Assembly: GCA_040768125.1 (NCBI GenBank) | Contig: JAXGNG010000007.1 | Coordinates: 124,001-188,000 of the forward strand | DNA length: 64,000 nt | Source of the DNA: RBG-16-49-21 sp040768125 | GTDB taxonomy: Bacteria > Spirochaetota > UBA4802 > UBA5550 | Reading direction: 5' to 3' | Shown here: positions 33,560-43,124 of the stretch, in pieces | Layout: each line of letters opens with the position of its first letter | Position numbering within the stretch: position 1 is the first letter of the stretch | The notes under the pieces: generated by a model | Seen by the model: only the letters and a program-made list of their open reading frames with translations | Databases searched by the model: none | What the model was told of the DNA's origin: nothing | Translations under genes and position numbers: made by a program

Positions 33560-34134
33560 AGCAAACCTCGTTCGAGAAGTCTGTTCTTGAGATACTCTCG
33601 ACCCCTGTGGATCCTCACCTTCACGTTGGACAGGGAGATATCCAGTATTTCGGCGATCTCGTTATAGGAAAGCCCCTGGATGTCCCGCAAAAGCAGAATT
33701 TCACGGTAATCCTCCGGAAGCCGGTCGATCTCCTCCCTCACGATCCTGAGGGAGTCATTCATGATGACCTCCTCCTCCGGGTTTTCCCTCAGGTCGGGCA
33801 GCTGCAGGTCGTATTCAGTGTCGCCGCGAGATCCCATGATCGGGACCAGGTTGAAACGGCTGTTTTTTTTCCGGTAATTCTTGCAGTAATTGACCATGAT
33901 GCTGTAAAACCAGGTCGAGAACTTCGACTCCCTTCTGAACGAAGCCAGGGCTTCGATCGTCATGATGAATATCTCCTGCGTCACGTCAAGGGCCTCGTCA
34001 TAATCCTTTATCTGGGAGTATACGTAATTTAAGGTCCTGTCCCGGTACCTGTCGACGATGGAGGAGAACGCCTCCACATCGCCCGCGAGCACCCTGTCGA
34101 TCACCTGTATGTCGTCGCTATCTGAGTTGGACAT
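33556..34134 (-). CDS. ECF-family sigma factor
   Basis: The 192-residue protein has the two ECF regions: region 2 (FSSIVDRYRDRTLNYVYSQIKDYDEALDVTQEIFI, about 22-60) with the -10 recognition segment, and region 4 (LPEDYREILLLRDIQGLSYNEIAEILDISLSNVKVRIHRGREYL, about 135-185) with the helix-turn-helix. The linker carries a basic patch. It is followed by its anti-sigma factor with a 4-base overlap. A GAACTT-like ECF promoter was not found upstream, so autoregulation is open. Confidence 0.92.
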   Translation of the reverse strand: MSNSDSDDIQVIDRVLAGDVEAFSSIVDRYRDRTLNYVYSQIKDYDEALDVTQEIFIMTIEALASFRRESKFSTWFYSIMVNYCKNYRKKNSRFNLVPIMGSRGDTEYDLQLPDLRENPEEEVIMNDSLRIVREEIDRLPEDYREILLLRDIQGLSYNEIAEILDISLSNVKVRIHRGREYLKNRLLERGLL

Positions 34135-34313
34135 TGATTATCCAGAGGTGTTACGAATTTGTTAAGCGGGGGGAAAAAAACAGCGGATTCATCCCCGCCC
34201 CGGGCGTGTCAGCCCAGGCGCCCCCATGGGCGGGGACTATGATAGACCGGTCGACCTTTCAACGCAAGCGGGAATCGTCCGGGGTCCTGAAAAAGGACGA
34301 GGGCGAAGAGTCG

Positions 34314-35528
34314 TCAGCCGGTCACCCTGACGAATTTTCTCTTTCCCACCTTGAGTATTCCCCCGGCGGGAAAGGAAATCTCGTGGTCCTCGTCTGTTAT
34401 CTTTTGCCCGTCGAAGGACACCCCGCCCCCCCTGATGAGCCGGCGCGCTTCACCGTTGCTGGAGGCGGTCCCCGAAAGCACCATGAGCCTCACGATCCAG
34501 GCCTTCCCGCCGCTTTTTTCCTCCTCGGGCACGCGGAATTCCGGCACCTCGTCCGGTAGCTCCCTGTTCGAAAAGACGCGGACGAACTCTTGGGCCGCCG
34601 CCGCGGCGGTTTCCTCGTCGTAGAACTGGGCGCAAATATTCCGCGCCAGTCCCGCCTTGACGTCCCGGGGATGGAGCGAGCCGTCCCGGATCCCCTCCCG
34701 GTACCGTTCTATCTCGGCCCGGGGCACGTCGGTGACCAGCTCGAAATAGAGGAACATCAGATCGTCGGAAATCGACATCACCTTGCCGAAGATGTCCTTC
34801 GGTGCCTCGTTGATGCCGATGTAGTTGTTCAGGGACTTGCTCATCTTCTGGACGCCGTCCAGGCCCACGAGGAGGGGGACGGTCATGATGACTTGGGGCT
34901 CCTGCCCGTACTCGCGCTGGAGATCGCGGCCCACGAGGAGGTTGAATTTCTGGTCGGTCCCCCCCAGCTCGACGTCCGCTTTCAGGACAACGGAATCGTA
35001 ACCCTGCACCAGGGGATACATGAATTCAAGTATGGTGATCGGCACGCCGCTCTTGTACCGCTTGTCGAAATCGTCCCGCTCGAGCATGCGCGCCACGTTA
35101 TACTTCGCCGTGAGATCCAGGACATCGGAGAACCCCATGGGGGCGCACCAGTCTGAATTGAAGACGATTTTCGTCTTTTCCCTGTCAAGGACCTTGAATA
35201 CCTGGCGCTTGTAGGTCTCGGCGTTTTCCAGGACCTGCTCCCTGGTGAGGGGTTTCCGGGTCGCCGATCGGCCCGAGGGGTCGCCGATCATTCCCGTGAA
35301 ATCCCCGATCAGGAACACCACGGTATGCCCCATATCCTGGAAGTGTTTCATCTTGCGGAGGAGCACGGTATGCCCCAGGTGTATGTCCGGCGCCGTGGGA
35401 TCGAACCCCGCCTTGATAACAAGGGGGCGGTTCTCCTTTTCCGAGCGCTCCAGCTTTTTCTTGAAATCATCGAGGGGAAGGATCTCCTCCGTCCCCCTGC
35501 ACAGCAGCTCAACGTCGTTCCGTATCAT
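34314..35528 (-). CDS. tyrS: Tyrosyl-tRNA synthetase
   Basis: Class I synthetase of 404 residues that charges tRNA-Tyr. The HIGH motif is HLGHT (residues about 52-56) and the KMSKS motif is intact (VQKMSKSLNNY, about 232). The C-terminal 70 residues form an S4 RNA-binding domain (GGGVSFDGQKI). The sequence is of the TyrZ-like bacterial type with PDIHLGHT. Start ATG 35528 follows AGAGGA. I see no T-box leader upstream. Confidence 0.95.
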   Translation of the reverse strand: MIRNDVELLCRGTEEILPLDDFKKKLERSEKENRPLVIKAGFDPTAPDIHLGHTVLLRKMKHFQDMGHTVVFLIGDFTGMIGDPSGRSATRKPLTREQVLENAETYKRQVFKVLDREKTKIVFNSDWCAPMGFSDVLDLTAKYNVARMLERDDFDKRYKSGVPITILEFMYPLVQGYDSVVLKADVELGGTDQKFNLLVGRDLQREYGQEPQVIMTVPLLVGLDGVQKMSKSLNNYIGINEAPKDIFGKVMSISDDLMFLYFELVTDVPRAEIERYREGIRDGSLHPRDVKAGLARNICAQFYDEETAAAAAQEFVRVFSNRELPDEVPEFRVPEEEKSGGKAWIVRLMVLSGTASSNGEARRLIRGGGVSFDGQKITDEDHEISFPAGGILKVGKRKFVRVTG

Positions 35529-35575
35529 TCCTCTGGTCCCCGTGTGTCCTGGATGCGCCGGCCGGGCAGGGCCCC

Positions 35576-35875
35576 TCAGTGCTTTTCGCTCTTCCTCTCG
35601 CCATCCCCTTCGGGGATGTCCTCGTCGGTCATATCGTCCATATCATAATCCGGCCCCATCTCTCTCACGTAATGGAACTGTGCGATTATTCCTATGAGCT
35701 CGTTCCGTGAATCCGAGGCCTCTTTCTCGCTGTCGAACCCGATGACGAGGGGCTCGTTCATCCCGGAAAGATATACCTCGAATCCGAACCTGCCGCTGTC
35801 CTCGATGATATTGCCCACGGCGGCCACTTTCGGGATCACGATGGCGATCCCTCCGTAATCGACTATTGGTAGCAT
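35576..35875 (-). CDS. Small protein of unknown function
   Basis: About 99 residues from ATG 35875 (GGGAG 6 bases upstream; ATG 35893 is possible). An N-terminal beta-rich part (VDYGGIAIVIPKVAAVGNII, VYLSGMNEPLVIGFDS) is followed by a helix and a very acidic tail (DYDMDDMTDEDIPEGDGE). No family recognised. It lies 47 bases upstream of tyrS on the same strand and may share its transcript. Confidence 0.6.
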   Translation of the reverse strand: MLPIVDYGGIAIVIPKVAAVGNIIEDSGRFGFEVYLSGMNEPLVIGFDSEKEASDSRNELIGIIAQFHYVREMGPDYDMDDMTDEDIPEGDGERKSEKH

Positions 35876-36080
35876 CTCCCACTCCCTGATCATGTATGAC
35901 TGACACGTTGTTCACATACCCCCGCCACGTCAAGAGTAAAAAATCCCCCCTTCCCGGCGGGGAACAAGAAATTCTTCTTTACACGGCGCCCGATATGGAA
36001 AAAGATACTGACGGGCTCCTGCCCACCGGCACTATCCCCCCATGGGGACGCGCCGGGATACCGAGATTCCGAGTAACGCC

Positions 36081-37772
36081 ATGGACCCATTATCCTACAT
36101 CAGAAAGATCCGCCACCGTATAACCTTCAGGCTCATACTCGCGTTTTTCATCACCACGGGCCTCGGCACGTCGATTTTTTTCGCCTTCAACTACCTGCTC
36201 GTCAGGTCCAATCTTAAAAACATGGTCACCACGGACCTCCAGGCCTCCGTCCGGAGCGTCCACGACCTGGTGGTGCAGCGTTACTCCGACGAGACGTACC
36301 TGCCCCGGCGGGGAGAGCCGGACACGCGCTTCCGTGACCTGAGGCGCGTCATCAGGAGCCTCACCTTCGGTTCCAGGGGCTACGCCTACGTGGTCAACGA
36401 CGCTGGGGAGCTGCTCATCCACCCCGACCGGGAAGGGCAGAACATCTCGGACCGGGACTTCATGCAGGAGATGCTCGCGAGGGAAAGCGGCGTGATTGAA
36501 TACGACTGGGAGGGGGAGCGAAAGATCGTCGCCTTCACCCGCTACGAGCCGCTCGGGTGGACCATCGCGGCGGGGGGCTACTACCGCGACTTTGTCGACC
36601 GCCCCATGAACGGCATACTCCTCTGGTCCCTCATCATCATCATCGTCGAGATACCGGTTATTTTCATCGTGCTCTACCGGGTGATCTCCTCCATGCTCGT
36701 CACGCCCATCGGGAAGGCCAGGTTCATCGCCTCCCGCATCGGCGAGGGGGACCTCACCGTGGACGCCTCCGACACCGGCGGGTTGGACGAGATCAGCGTG
36801 ATGACACGGACCATGGCGGGCATACTCACGGCCCAGAGAAACATCATCGCCTCCATGGCCGGCCATATCAGGAAGCTCACGGACTCCTCGGAAAAAATGG
36901 CGCGGATCAGCAACCGGATGTCCAAGATGTCGCAGGACCAGGCCTCGGCCATGGAGGAAACGTCGGCCGCCCTGGAGGAGACCCTCGCGTCCATGGAGCA
37001 GATCGCCTCGCGATCGGAGAACCAGTACCAGAACGTGGACCAGAACGCGGCACGTATGGCGCGCATGTCTTCGGAGGCCGAAAATTCCTACCGCGAGGCC
37101 ATGCGCGTGGCCGATCTCATCACCGCCACGTCGGAGAGCGCCCTCCTGGGCGAGAAGGACCTCAACGTGACGGTGGATGAGATGCGGAAGATCAAGGAAA
37201 GCACCTCCAAGATCGCCGAGATCATCAAGATCATCTCGGACATTTCCGAACAGGTGAACCTCCTCTCCCTCAACGCCGCCATCGAGGCGGCCCGGGCCGG
37301 CGACCAGGGCAAGGGTTTCGCCGTCGTGGCCGACGAGATATCCAAGCTCGCCGAGGAGACGGCCATGAGCGCGAAGAACATCACCCAGCTGGTCAAGGAG
37401 GGAAGCGCCCAGGTCGACTCGGGAACGGGCATCGTCACCAGGACGGCCCAGGCCTTTCACAGCATCATCGAATCTATCGAATCGGTGCGGGCCATCATCT
37501 CGGGGTTCTCCGGAACCCTGAAGCTCCTGGCTGACACCGCCTCGGAAGCCAGGGGGAAAACGGACGTCATCAAGCAGATATCCAGCGACATTTCGATGTC
37601 GACGAAAGAACAGATGACCACGAACAAGGAGATCTCATCCACGATAGAGAGGGTGAACGCGGACTCGCAGGAGCTGGTGAATTACGCCGATGAAATACTC
37701 GCGACCTCACAGGAGATCGGGGAGCTCTCCGCGGAGATCAGGATGCAGATAGAGAAGTTCAGGATCGAGTAG
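36081..37772 (+). CDS. Methyl-accepting chemotaxis protein with single Cache domain
   Basis: Start at ATG 36081, which puts the first helix near residue 15. About 563 residues: TM1 (15-37), a periplasmic sCache-type ligand domain (40-170, GYAYVVNDAGELLIHPDREG), TM2 (about 176-200), HAMP (200-255) and a cytoplasmic signalling domain with the conserved hairpin tip NLLSLNAAIEAARAGDQGKGFAVVADEI near residue 395. Glutamine/glutamate pairs around 275-310 and 500-530 can be methylation sites. No CheR-binding tail is present. It presumably drives CheA; the ligand is unknown. Confidence 0.92.
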   Translation: MDPLSYIRKIRHRITFRLILAFFITTGLGTSIFFAFNYLLVRSNLKNMVTTDLQASVRSVHDLVVQRYSDETYLPRRGEPDTRFRDLRRVIRSLTFGSRGYAYVVNDAGELLIHPDREGQNISDRDFMQEMLARESGVIEYDWEGERKIVAFTRYEPLGWTIAAGGYYRDFVDRPMNGILLWSLIIIIVEIPVIFIVLYRVISSMLVTPIGKARFIASRIGEGDLTVDASDTGGLDEISVMTRTMAGILTAQRNIIASMAGHIRKLTDSSEKMARISNRMSKMSQDQASAMEETSAALEETLASMEQIASRSENQYQNVDQNAARMARMSSEAENSYREAMRVADLITATSESALLGEKDLNVTVDEMRKIKESTSKIAEIIKIISDISEQVNLLSLNAAIEAARAGDQGKGFAVVADEISKLAEETAMSAKNITQLVKEGSAQVDSGTGIVTRTAQAFHSIIESIESVRAIISGFSGTLKLLADTASEARGKTDVIKQISSDISMSTKEQMTTNKEISSTIERVNADSQELVNYADEILATSQEIGELSAEIRMQIEKFRIE

Positions 37773-37785
37773 CCCGCCCGGGCCC

Positions 37786-38892
37786 TCAGTAGAATTCCCT
37801 GCCGCCGTGACCCACATCCTCGCCGTCGAGGGTGGAAAACTCCTTGAGGAGCTCCTTCTGGCGCGGCGTCAGTTTCTTGGGGACCCTTATGTTGATCTTC
37901 ACCAGCTGGTCCCCCCTCCCATAGGAGCCGAGATAGGGAATGCCGTTCCCCTTGAGCCTGAACACCTGGCCGTTCTCAGTGCCCGGGGGTATCTTCATCT
38001 TCGCCTTGCTCCCGTTGATCGTGGGGACCTCGATCTCGCCGCCGAGGCAGGCCATGGGGAAGGACACGTCGATCAGGGATATGATGTCGTTGCCGTGCCG
38101 CTCGAAGATGTCATGCTTCTTCACGTGGATGACGACATAGAGGTCTCCCCTGGTGCCCCCGTTGGGACCCTGTTCGCCCTCGCCGGTGATCTTCAGCCGG
38201 GATCCAGATTCCACGCCCGCGGGAATCTTCACCGTTATGGTACGCTTGTGGAGCTTGAGCCCGCTGCCCTGGCACGACCCGCACGGCGAGGAGATGATCT
38301 TGCCCTCGCCCTTGCACTTGTAGCAGGTCTGGGTGATCGAGAAAAAGCCCTGGGTCTGGCGGATCTGGCCCGAACCCGAGCAGACGGGGCACACCGCTGG
38401 CTTGGTGCCGGCCTTCGAGCCCGTGCCGTTACAGACGTCGCAGGTCTCGTGCCGCGGCACCTTTATCTGCACTTCCTTGGAGGCGGCTGCCTCCTCGAGG
38501 CTTATGGACAGATCATACTGGATATCCGAACCGCGGCGGCCGCGCCGGGGCCTTCCCCTGGCGCCGAACCCCGCGCCGAAAAACCCCTCGAAGATCTCTC
38601 CGAAATCGAAATCCCCGAATATGTCCGAAAAATCTGAATAGGCGCCGCGGCCGAAGCCCTCGAAACCCGATACGCCCTCGTGGCCGAACTTGTCGTAGGA
38701 GGCCCTCTTCTTCGGGTCCCTCAGCACCTCGTAGGCTTCGGTCGCCTCCTTAAACTTTTCCTCGGATTCCTTGTTCCCCTTGTTCCTGTCGGGGTGGTAC
38801 TGCAGGGCCAGTTTCCTGTACGCCTGCTTGATCTCCTGTTCCGAAGCGTTCCGGGATACGCCGAGCACCTCGTAATAATCTCGTTTTCCCAA
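37786..38892 (-). CDS. dnaJ: DnaJ co-chaperone
   Basis: The 368-residue type I J-protein has a J domain (residues 1-70 with the HPD motif in LQYHPDRNKG), a Gly/Phe-rich stretch (about 75-115), four zinc-finger CxxCxGxG motifs (CDVCNGTG, CPVCSGSG, CYKCKGEG, CGSCQGSG; about 140-205) and the C-terminal substrate domains. The start is TTG 38892 with AAGGA upstream. It has its own consensus-like promoter, 73 bases upstream, while it also lies last in the hrcA-grpE-dnaK line. Confidence 0.96.
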   Translation of the reverse strand: MGKRDYYEVLGVSRNASEQEIKQAYRKLALQYHPDRNKGNKESEEKFKEATEAYEVLRDPKKRASYDKFGHEGVSGFEGFGRGAYSDFSDIFGDFDFGEIFEGFFGAGFGARGRPRRGRRGSDIQYDLSISLEEAAASKEVQIKVPRHETCDVCNGTGSKAGTKPAVCPVCSGSGQIRQTQGFFSITQTCYKCKGEGKIISSPCGSCQGSGLKLHKRTITVKIPAGVESGSRLKITGEGEQGPNGGTRGDLYVVIHVKKHDIFERHGNDIISLIDVSFPMACLGGEIEVPTINGSKAKMKIPPGTENGQVFRLKGNGIPYLGSYGRGDQLVKINIRVPKKLTPRQKELLKEFSTLDGEDVGHGGREFY

Positions 38893-38964
38893 TGGTCCTT
38901 TCCTTCCCGTTTACATGCGCATCGCCGTCGACCCCCGGGTCCTGGTCGCCGGCATAGTTAATAA

Positions 38965-38993
38965 AATATACACAAACGCTATTGACATGTCAA
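38965..38993 (-). promoter_or_regulatory. Consensus-like promoter for dnaJ with palindrome at -35
   Basis: On the minus strand TTGACA (38988-38993), a 17-base spacer, and TATATT (38965-38970) are near-perfect sigma-70 elements, start near 38958. The palindrome TTGACATGTCAA (38982-38993) covers the -35 and shares the core TGACATGTCA with the palindrome at 60613-60630. Confidence 0.75.
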
Positions 38994-39052
38994 CAACGCG
39001 CGTCGTGCCCATGTCCTGGCACTACGGGCGTTGCCCTGTAATGTGCTACAAA

Positions 39053-39140
39053 GGCACAGAGACGCAGAGCAATTATTACTTTCGATCACCACCCCGACTC
39101 AACCTTCGGCAATTTCCCGGTGACACTGCGTCTCCGTGGC
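39053..39140. repeat. Inverted repeat of the CACAGAGACGCAG type
   Basis: The arm at 39053-39067 (GGCACAGAGACGCAG) is complementary, with few mismatches, to the arm at 39126-39140. Similar CACAGAG/GACGCAG-rich elements are scattered in many environmental genomes. Here it might be a decayed non-coding repeat element; only one copy was noticed in the window. Confidence 0.4.
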
Positions 39141-39214
39141 ATATGGTCACCTTTACTTTCGATTCAGCCCCTGTAACCACCCTTTCGCCGATTCGTACGC
39201 GCTTCTCCGCCTGC

Positions 39215-41161
39215 CTATTTCTTATCGTCGTCCACGACCTCGTAATCCGCGTCATATACCTTTTCTCCCCCGCCGGCGCTCTCCTCTCCCCCGGAGGCGG
39301 CTTCCCCCTGCTCCGGTCCCGGCTGGGGCTGGGGACCTCCACCGCTCTGCTGGGCCTGCTGTGCCTGCTGGTACATCCGCTCGGCGAACTTGTGGGACGC
39401 CTGCTCAACCCTGGTCCTCGCTTCCCGTATGGCGTTCACATCGTCCGATTCCATGGCCTTCTTGAGAGCGGCGATCTCAGACTCTATTGCCCCCTTCTCC
39501 GATTCCTCGACCTTGTCCGCGTTCTCCCGCAGCAGCTTCTCCAGTGAATAGATGAGGGTGTCCGCCTCGTTCCGCGCCTCGATGACCTCCCTGGTACGCT
39601 TGTCCTCGGCTGAATGCTCCTCGGCGTCCCGCACCATCTTCTTGATCTCGTCCTCGCTGAGGCCGCTGGATGATTCTATCCGTATCTTCTGCTCCTTCCC
39701 GGTCCCCAGGTCCTTCGCGGAAACGTGCACGATGCCGTTGGCGTCGATGTCGAAGGTAACCTCGATCTGGGGAATGCCGCGGGGCGCCGGCGGGATGCCC
39801 ACCAGGTCAAAACGCCCGAGGGTCCGGTTCTGCGCCGCGAGCTCCCGCTCGCCCTGGAGCACGTGGATCGAAACCGCCGGCTGGTTGTCCGACGCAGTCG
39901 AAAATATCTGGCTTTTCTTCGTGGGTATGGTGGTGTTCCGCTCGATCAGCCTCGTCATGACCCCGCCCAGGGTCTCGATGCCGAGGGAAAGGGGCGTCAC
40001 GTCCAGGAGAAGGACGTCGTGGACGTCGCCGGAGAGAACTCCGCCCTGGATCGCCGCGCCCACGGCGACCACCTCGTCGGGATTGACCCCCCTGTGGGGC
40101 TCCTTCCCGAAGATCCGCTTCACCAGCTCCTGCACCGCCGGCATCCTCGTCGATCCGCCCACGAGGATGACCTCGTCGATATCACCCGGGGTGAGCCCGG
40201 CGTCCTCCAGGGCGCTCAGGCAGGGCGCCTTCGTGGACTCCACGAGGTCCTCGATCAGCTGCTCCAGCTTCGAGCGGCTCAGGTTCATCACCAGGTGCTT
40301 GGCCCCGGACTGGTCCGCCGTGAGGAAGGGGATGTTGATCTCCGTCTGCATTTTGCTCGACAGCTCTATCTTGGCCTTTTCGGCGCCCTCCTTGAGACGC
40401 TGGAGGGCCATCTTGTCGCCCGAGACGTCGATGCCGGTCTGCTTCTTGAATTCCTGGATCAGCCATTCCATCACGCGCTGGTCGAAATCATCCCCCCCCA
40501 GGTGCGTGTTGCCGTTGGTCGACTTGACCTCGAACACGCCGTCGCCAAGCTCCAGGATGGATATGTCGAAGGTGCCTCCCCCCAGGTCGTAGACCGCTAT
40601 CTTTTCGTTGTGCTTCGCCTTGTCAAGGCCGTAGGCCAGGGCCGCCGCCGTGGGCTCGTTGATGATCCGCTCCACCTCGAGGCCGGCGATGCGCCCCGCG
40701 TCCTTGGTCGCCTGGCGCTGGGCGTCGTTGAAATAGGCGGGAACCGTGATGACCGCGCGGCTCACCTTCTCGCCGAGATAATCCTCCGCCGTCTGCTTCA
40801 TCTTCTGCAGCACCCGGGCCGATATCTCCTGGGGCGTGAATTCCCCCGCCACGGTGCTCACCCGCACGCCGTCGTGCCCGTCGTCGCTCACCTTGAAGGG
40901 CACCATCTTTATTTCACTGGCGATCTCGTTGAAACGCCGCCCCATGAATCTCTTGACGGAGCGTATGGTGTTCTCCGGGTTGGTGATGATCTGGTTCTTC
41001 GCGACCTGGCCGACGAGCCTCTCGCCCTTGTCGGTAAACGCCACGATCGAGGGCGTGGTGCGCTGTCCCTCGGAGTTCTGGATGACAACGGGCTCGCCGC
41101 CCACCATCACCGCCACGCAGGAGTTTGTGGTGCCCAGGTCTATTCCGATTATTTTACTCAT
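39215..41161 (-). CDS. dnaK: DnaK (Hsp70) chaperone
   Basis: The 648-residue protein has the full Hsp70 plan: the ATPase N-terminus GIDLGTTNSCVAVM (residues about 5-18), YFNDAQRQATKDAG, DLGGGTFDISIL, VGGSTRMPAVQ and the substrate-binding domain (VTPLSLGIETLGGVMT) to the Gly/Gln-rich acidic C-terminus. It refolds and protects proteins with DnaJ and GrpE. ATG at 41161 has a GGAGAAG site. The line order hrcA-grpE-dnaK-dnaJ is the HrcA/CIRCE class I heat-shock arrangement. Confidence 0.98.
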   Translation of the reverse strand: MSKIIGIDLGTTNSCVAVMVGGEPVVIQNSEGQRTTPSIVAFTDKGERLVGQVAKNQIITNPENTIRSVKRFMGRRFNEIASEIKMVPFKVSDDGHDGVRVSTVAGEFTPQEISARVLQKMKQTAEDYLGEKVSRAVITVPAYFNDAQRQATKDAGRIAGLEVERIINEPTAAALAYGLDKAKHNEKIAVYDLGGGTFDISILELGDGVFEVKSTNGNTHLGGDDFDQRVMEWLIQEFKKQTGIDVSGDKMALQRLKEGAEKAKIELSSKMQTEINIPFLTADQSGAKHLVMNLSRSKLEQLIEDLVESTKAPCLSALEDAGLTPGDIDEVILVGGSTRMPAVQELVKRIFGKEPHRGVNPDEVVAVGAAIQGGVLSGDVHDVLLLDVTPLSLGIETLGGVMTRLIERNTTIPTKKSQIFSTASDNQPAVSIHVLQGERELAAQNRTLGRFDLVGIPPAPRGIPQIEVTFDIDANGIVHVSAKDLGTGKEQKIRIESSSGLSEDEIKKMVRDAEEHSAEDKRTREVIEARNEADTLIYSLEKLLRENADKVEESEKGAIESEIAALKKAMESDDVNAIREARTRVEQASHKFAERMYQQAQQAQQSGGGPQPQPGPEQGEAASGGEESAGGGEKVYDADYEVVDDDKK

Positions 41162-41235
41162 GTCTCTTCTCCTTGAGCCAAAGATTTAATGATATCATGC
41201 ATTAAAGCGGGGTCGGGCAGGACCCGCGTCCCCGC

Positions 41236-41991
41236 TCAGTGAACGTCTCCTTCTACGGGCTTACCGCCGCCGGAGGCGTCGCCCTCCCTTTTCGGTTTCG
41301 CCACACTGACCCTGGCGCTCCGCACCACGAGGTCGTCGATCCTGAACCCCTTCAGGTAGACCTTGACGACGGTGTCGCAGTCGACGTCATCGCTCATCGC
41401 TATCTCCACGGCCTCGTGGAAGTTCGGGTCGAATGGCCGGTTCAGGGCATCTATCTCGGTCACGCCGTACTTCTCCATGGCCTCCTCGATGCGCCTGGAA
41501 ATCATCGACACCCCCTCCACGAAGGACCGGTGGGCGTCCTCGGCGGAAACGTCCCCGCCGATGCTCTCCGATGCCTCGACGGCGCGGATGAGATCGTCGT
41601 TGATGGTGATGATATCACCGGCGAAATCGCGTATCGCCATGACGCGGGCATCGGCATGCTGACGGGCAACACGCTTCTTGTAGTTCTCGAAATCCGCCTG
41701 GCGGCGGAGCATCACGTCCTTGAGGGATTCCATTTCATCCTTGAGGCGGAGGTTCTCCTCCACGGCGCCGTCCCTCTCCTCGGCGAGGACCCGGTCCGAT
41801 TCCCTCCTGTACGTTTTTCTCCGCTCGTCCTTTCTCCGCTCCTCGGCAGCCTTTTCCTTTTCCATTTTCTCCTCAAGCGCTTCGTCGGAGATGTTCATGT
41901 TCTCCGGCGCCGCGGGATCGCGCGTCACGTTTTTACGGCTCTCCTTCTGTTTCTCCATGAATTCCTTTCCGTTCCCTGTTGATTCATTCAT
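41236..41991 (-). CDS. grpE: GrpE nucleotide-exchange factor
   Basis: The 251-residue protein is longer than typical (about 190) because of an N-terminal, charged and probably disordered 80-residue extension. The GrpE core starts with a long coiled-coil (DEMESLKDVMLRRQADFENYKKRV) and ends in the head domain with GVTEIDALNRPFDPNFHEAV near residue 185. It releases ADP from DnaK. The start at 41991 is supported by a GGGAG site; an ATG at 41958, with AAAGGA, is equally plausible. Confidence 0.95.
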   Translation of the reverse strand: MNESTGNGKEFMEKQKESRKNVTRDPAAPENMNISDEALEEKMEKEKAAEERRKDERRKTYRRESDRVLAEERDGAVEENLRLKDEMESLKDVMLRRQADFENYKKRVARQHADARVMAIRDFAGDIITINDDLIRAVEASESIGGDVSAEDAHRSFVEGVSMISRRIEEAMEKYGVTEIDALNRPFDPNFHEAVEIAMSDDVDCDTVVKVYLKGFRIDDLVVRSARVSVAKPKREGDASGGGKPVEGDVH

Positions 41992-42020
41992 CCATCCGCC
42001 GCTCCCGCCGTCCCGGCCTC

Positions 42021-43079
42021 TCAGGTGGAGACCTTGGTCAGGAGCTCGGTAACCACCCGTCCCGTGTAGTCGACGAGGGGCACAACTTTTTCATAATCCA
42101 TTCTCGTGGGCCCGATCACCCCGATGGCGCCCACCAGCCTGTTGCCAATCTTGTATGACGTCGAGACCATGCTGCATCCCGTCACCCGCTCATCCTCGAT
42201 CTCCTCCCCGATGAGGGTCCAGACCCCGTCATTCTCAAGGGCACGCTCGAGGATGCGCCGGAGGATGTTTTTTTCCTCTATGATCTTGAGAAGGCTCTGG
42301 AGACGCTCCTCCTCCACCATTTCCGGGATCTTGAGAAGGTTCTCGATGCCTTCAATATGCAGATGGGGCTCCTCGTATTCGGCAACGGCGAGCTCGGCGA
42401 TATCCAGGGCCATCTCCTTGTTCACACCCTGGACCTTTTCACTGCGCAGCCGGTCGAAGATCCTTTCCCTGATGTCGTTTATTGAATACCCCCCCAGTTC
42501 CCCCGTGAGGTACTTGGAGTAATCGTAGAGTTCGTCCTGGGTTACCGTGGACGAGATCAGGACCTTGCGCGTGAGCACCATTCCCGTCCTGGTGACCAGT
42601 ATGAAGAGCACCTCGCTCTGGTCCATGGGTACCAGGACGATCCGCTTCACGACGGTATAGTCGAACCTGGGGGTCAGCATGATCGCCGCGTAGCGCGATT
42701 CCGTCGACAGCATCCTGGTGATGAGGGAAAAAATCTTGTCGAGCTGTACCTCCCTCTTTATCGCTTCCTCCCTGACCTGGATCTCGTGATCCTTCATGGA
42801 ATGGTCGTAGGTGTCAAGGAGCGAGTTGACGTAAAAGCGATATCCCTTGTCGGTGGGGATCCTCCCCGCCGATGTGTGGGGCTGTTTCACGTATTCCATC
42901 CGCTCGAGATCGAACATGATGTTTCTCATGGTGGCGGGCGAAATTGAAAGAGAGTATTTCTGGACAAAGGACCGCGATCCCACGGGCTTCCCCGTGGAGA
43001 TATGTTCATATACCACTGCCTGGAGAATGGAGGATTCTCTCTCGTCCAGGGGCCTGTCTTTTATTATTTCTCGAGCCAT
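42021..43079 (-). CDS. hrcA: HrcA heat-inducible repressor
   Basis: HrcA binds CIRCE and represses heat-shock genes. The 352-residue protein from ATG 43079 has an N-terminal winged helix (about residues 10-75, SILQAVVYEHISTGKPVGSRS) and the GAF-like effector part ending GVIGPTRMDYEKVVPLVDYT near residue 325. A GTG further upstream lies inside the CIRCE element and is not a credible start. First gene of the heat-shock operon. Length fits the family (about 340). Confidence 0.95.
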   Translation of the reverse strand: MAREIIKDRPLDERESSILQAVVYEHISTGKPVGSRSFVQKYSLSISPATMRNIMFDLERMEYVKQPHTSAGRIPTDKGYRFYVNSLLDTYDHSMKDHEIQVREEAIKREVQLDKIFSLITRMLSTESRYAAIMLTPRFDYTVVKRIVLVPMDQSEVLFILVTRTGMVLTRKVLISSTVTQDELYDYSKYLTGELGGYSINDIRERIFDRLRSEKVQGVNKEMALDIAELAVAEYEEPHLHIEGIENLLKIPEMVEEERLQSLLKIIEEKNILRRILERALENDGVWTLIGEEIEDERVTGCSMVSTSYKIGNRLVGAIGVIGPTRMDYEKVVPLVDYTGRVVTELLTKVST

Positions 43080-43093
43080 AGGGATATCTATTA

Positions 43094-43120
43094 TTAGCAC
43101 TCAATATATCCGAGTGCTAA
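43094..43120 (-). promoter_or_regulatory. CIRCE operator, exact consensus
   Basis: TTAGCACTC-N9-GAGTGCTAA is present exactly (arms 43094-43102 and 43112-43120). The symmetry extends to 17 bases per arm (43086-43102 and 43112-43128), longer than the usual 9. It lies just upstream of hrcA and overlaps the promoter end. Confidence 0.97.
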
Positions 43121-43124
43121 TAAT

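Larger units (their letters stand above)
38893..39214. other. 322-base gap between dnaK and dnaJ
   Basis: The gap holds the dnaJ promoter (38965-38993), a palindrome TTGACATGTCAA overlapping its -35 (38982-38993), and an inverted repeat at 39053-39140 with CACAGAGACGCAG arms. No gene was seen. Confidence 0.5.

Noticed and set aside
34135..34313. ECF-type promoter or leader upstream of the sigma gene; T-box before tyrS
   Set aside because: No GAACTT/TCTGA pair or T-box specifier structure was recognised.
43080..43100. GTG start for hrcA upstream of ATG 43079
   Set aside because: It lies inside the CIRCE element.
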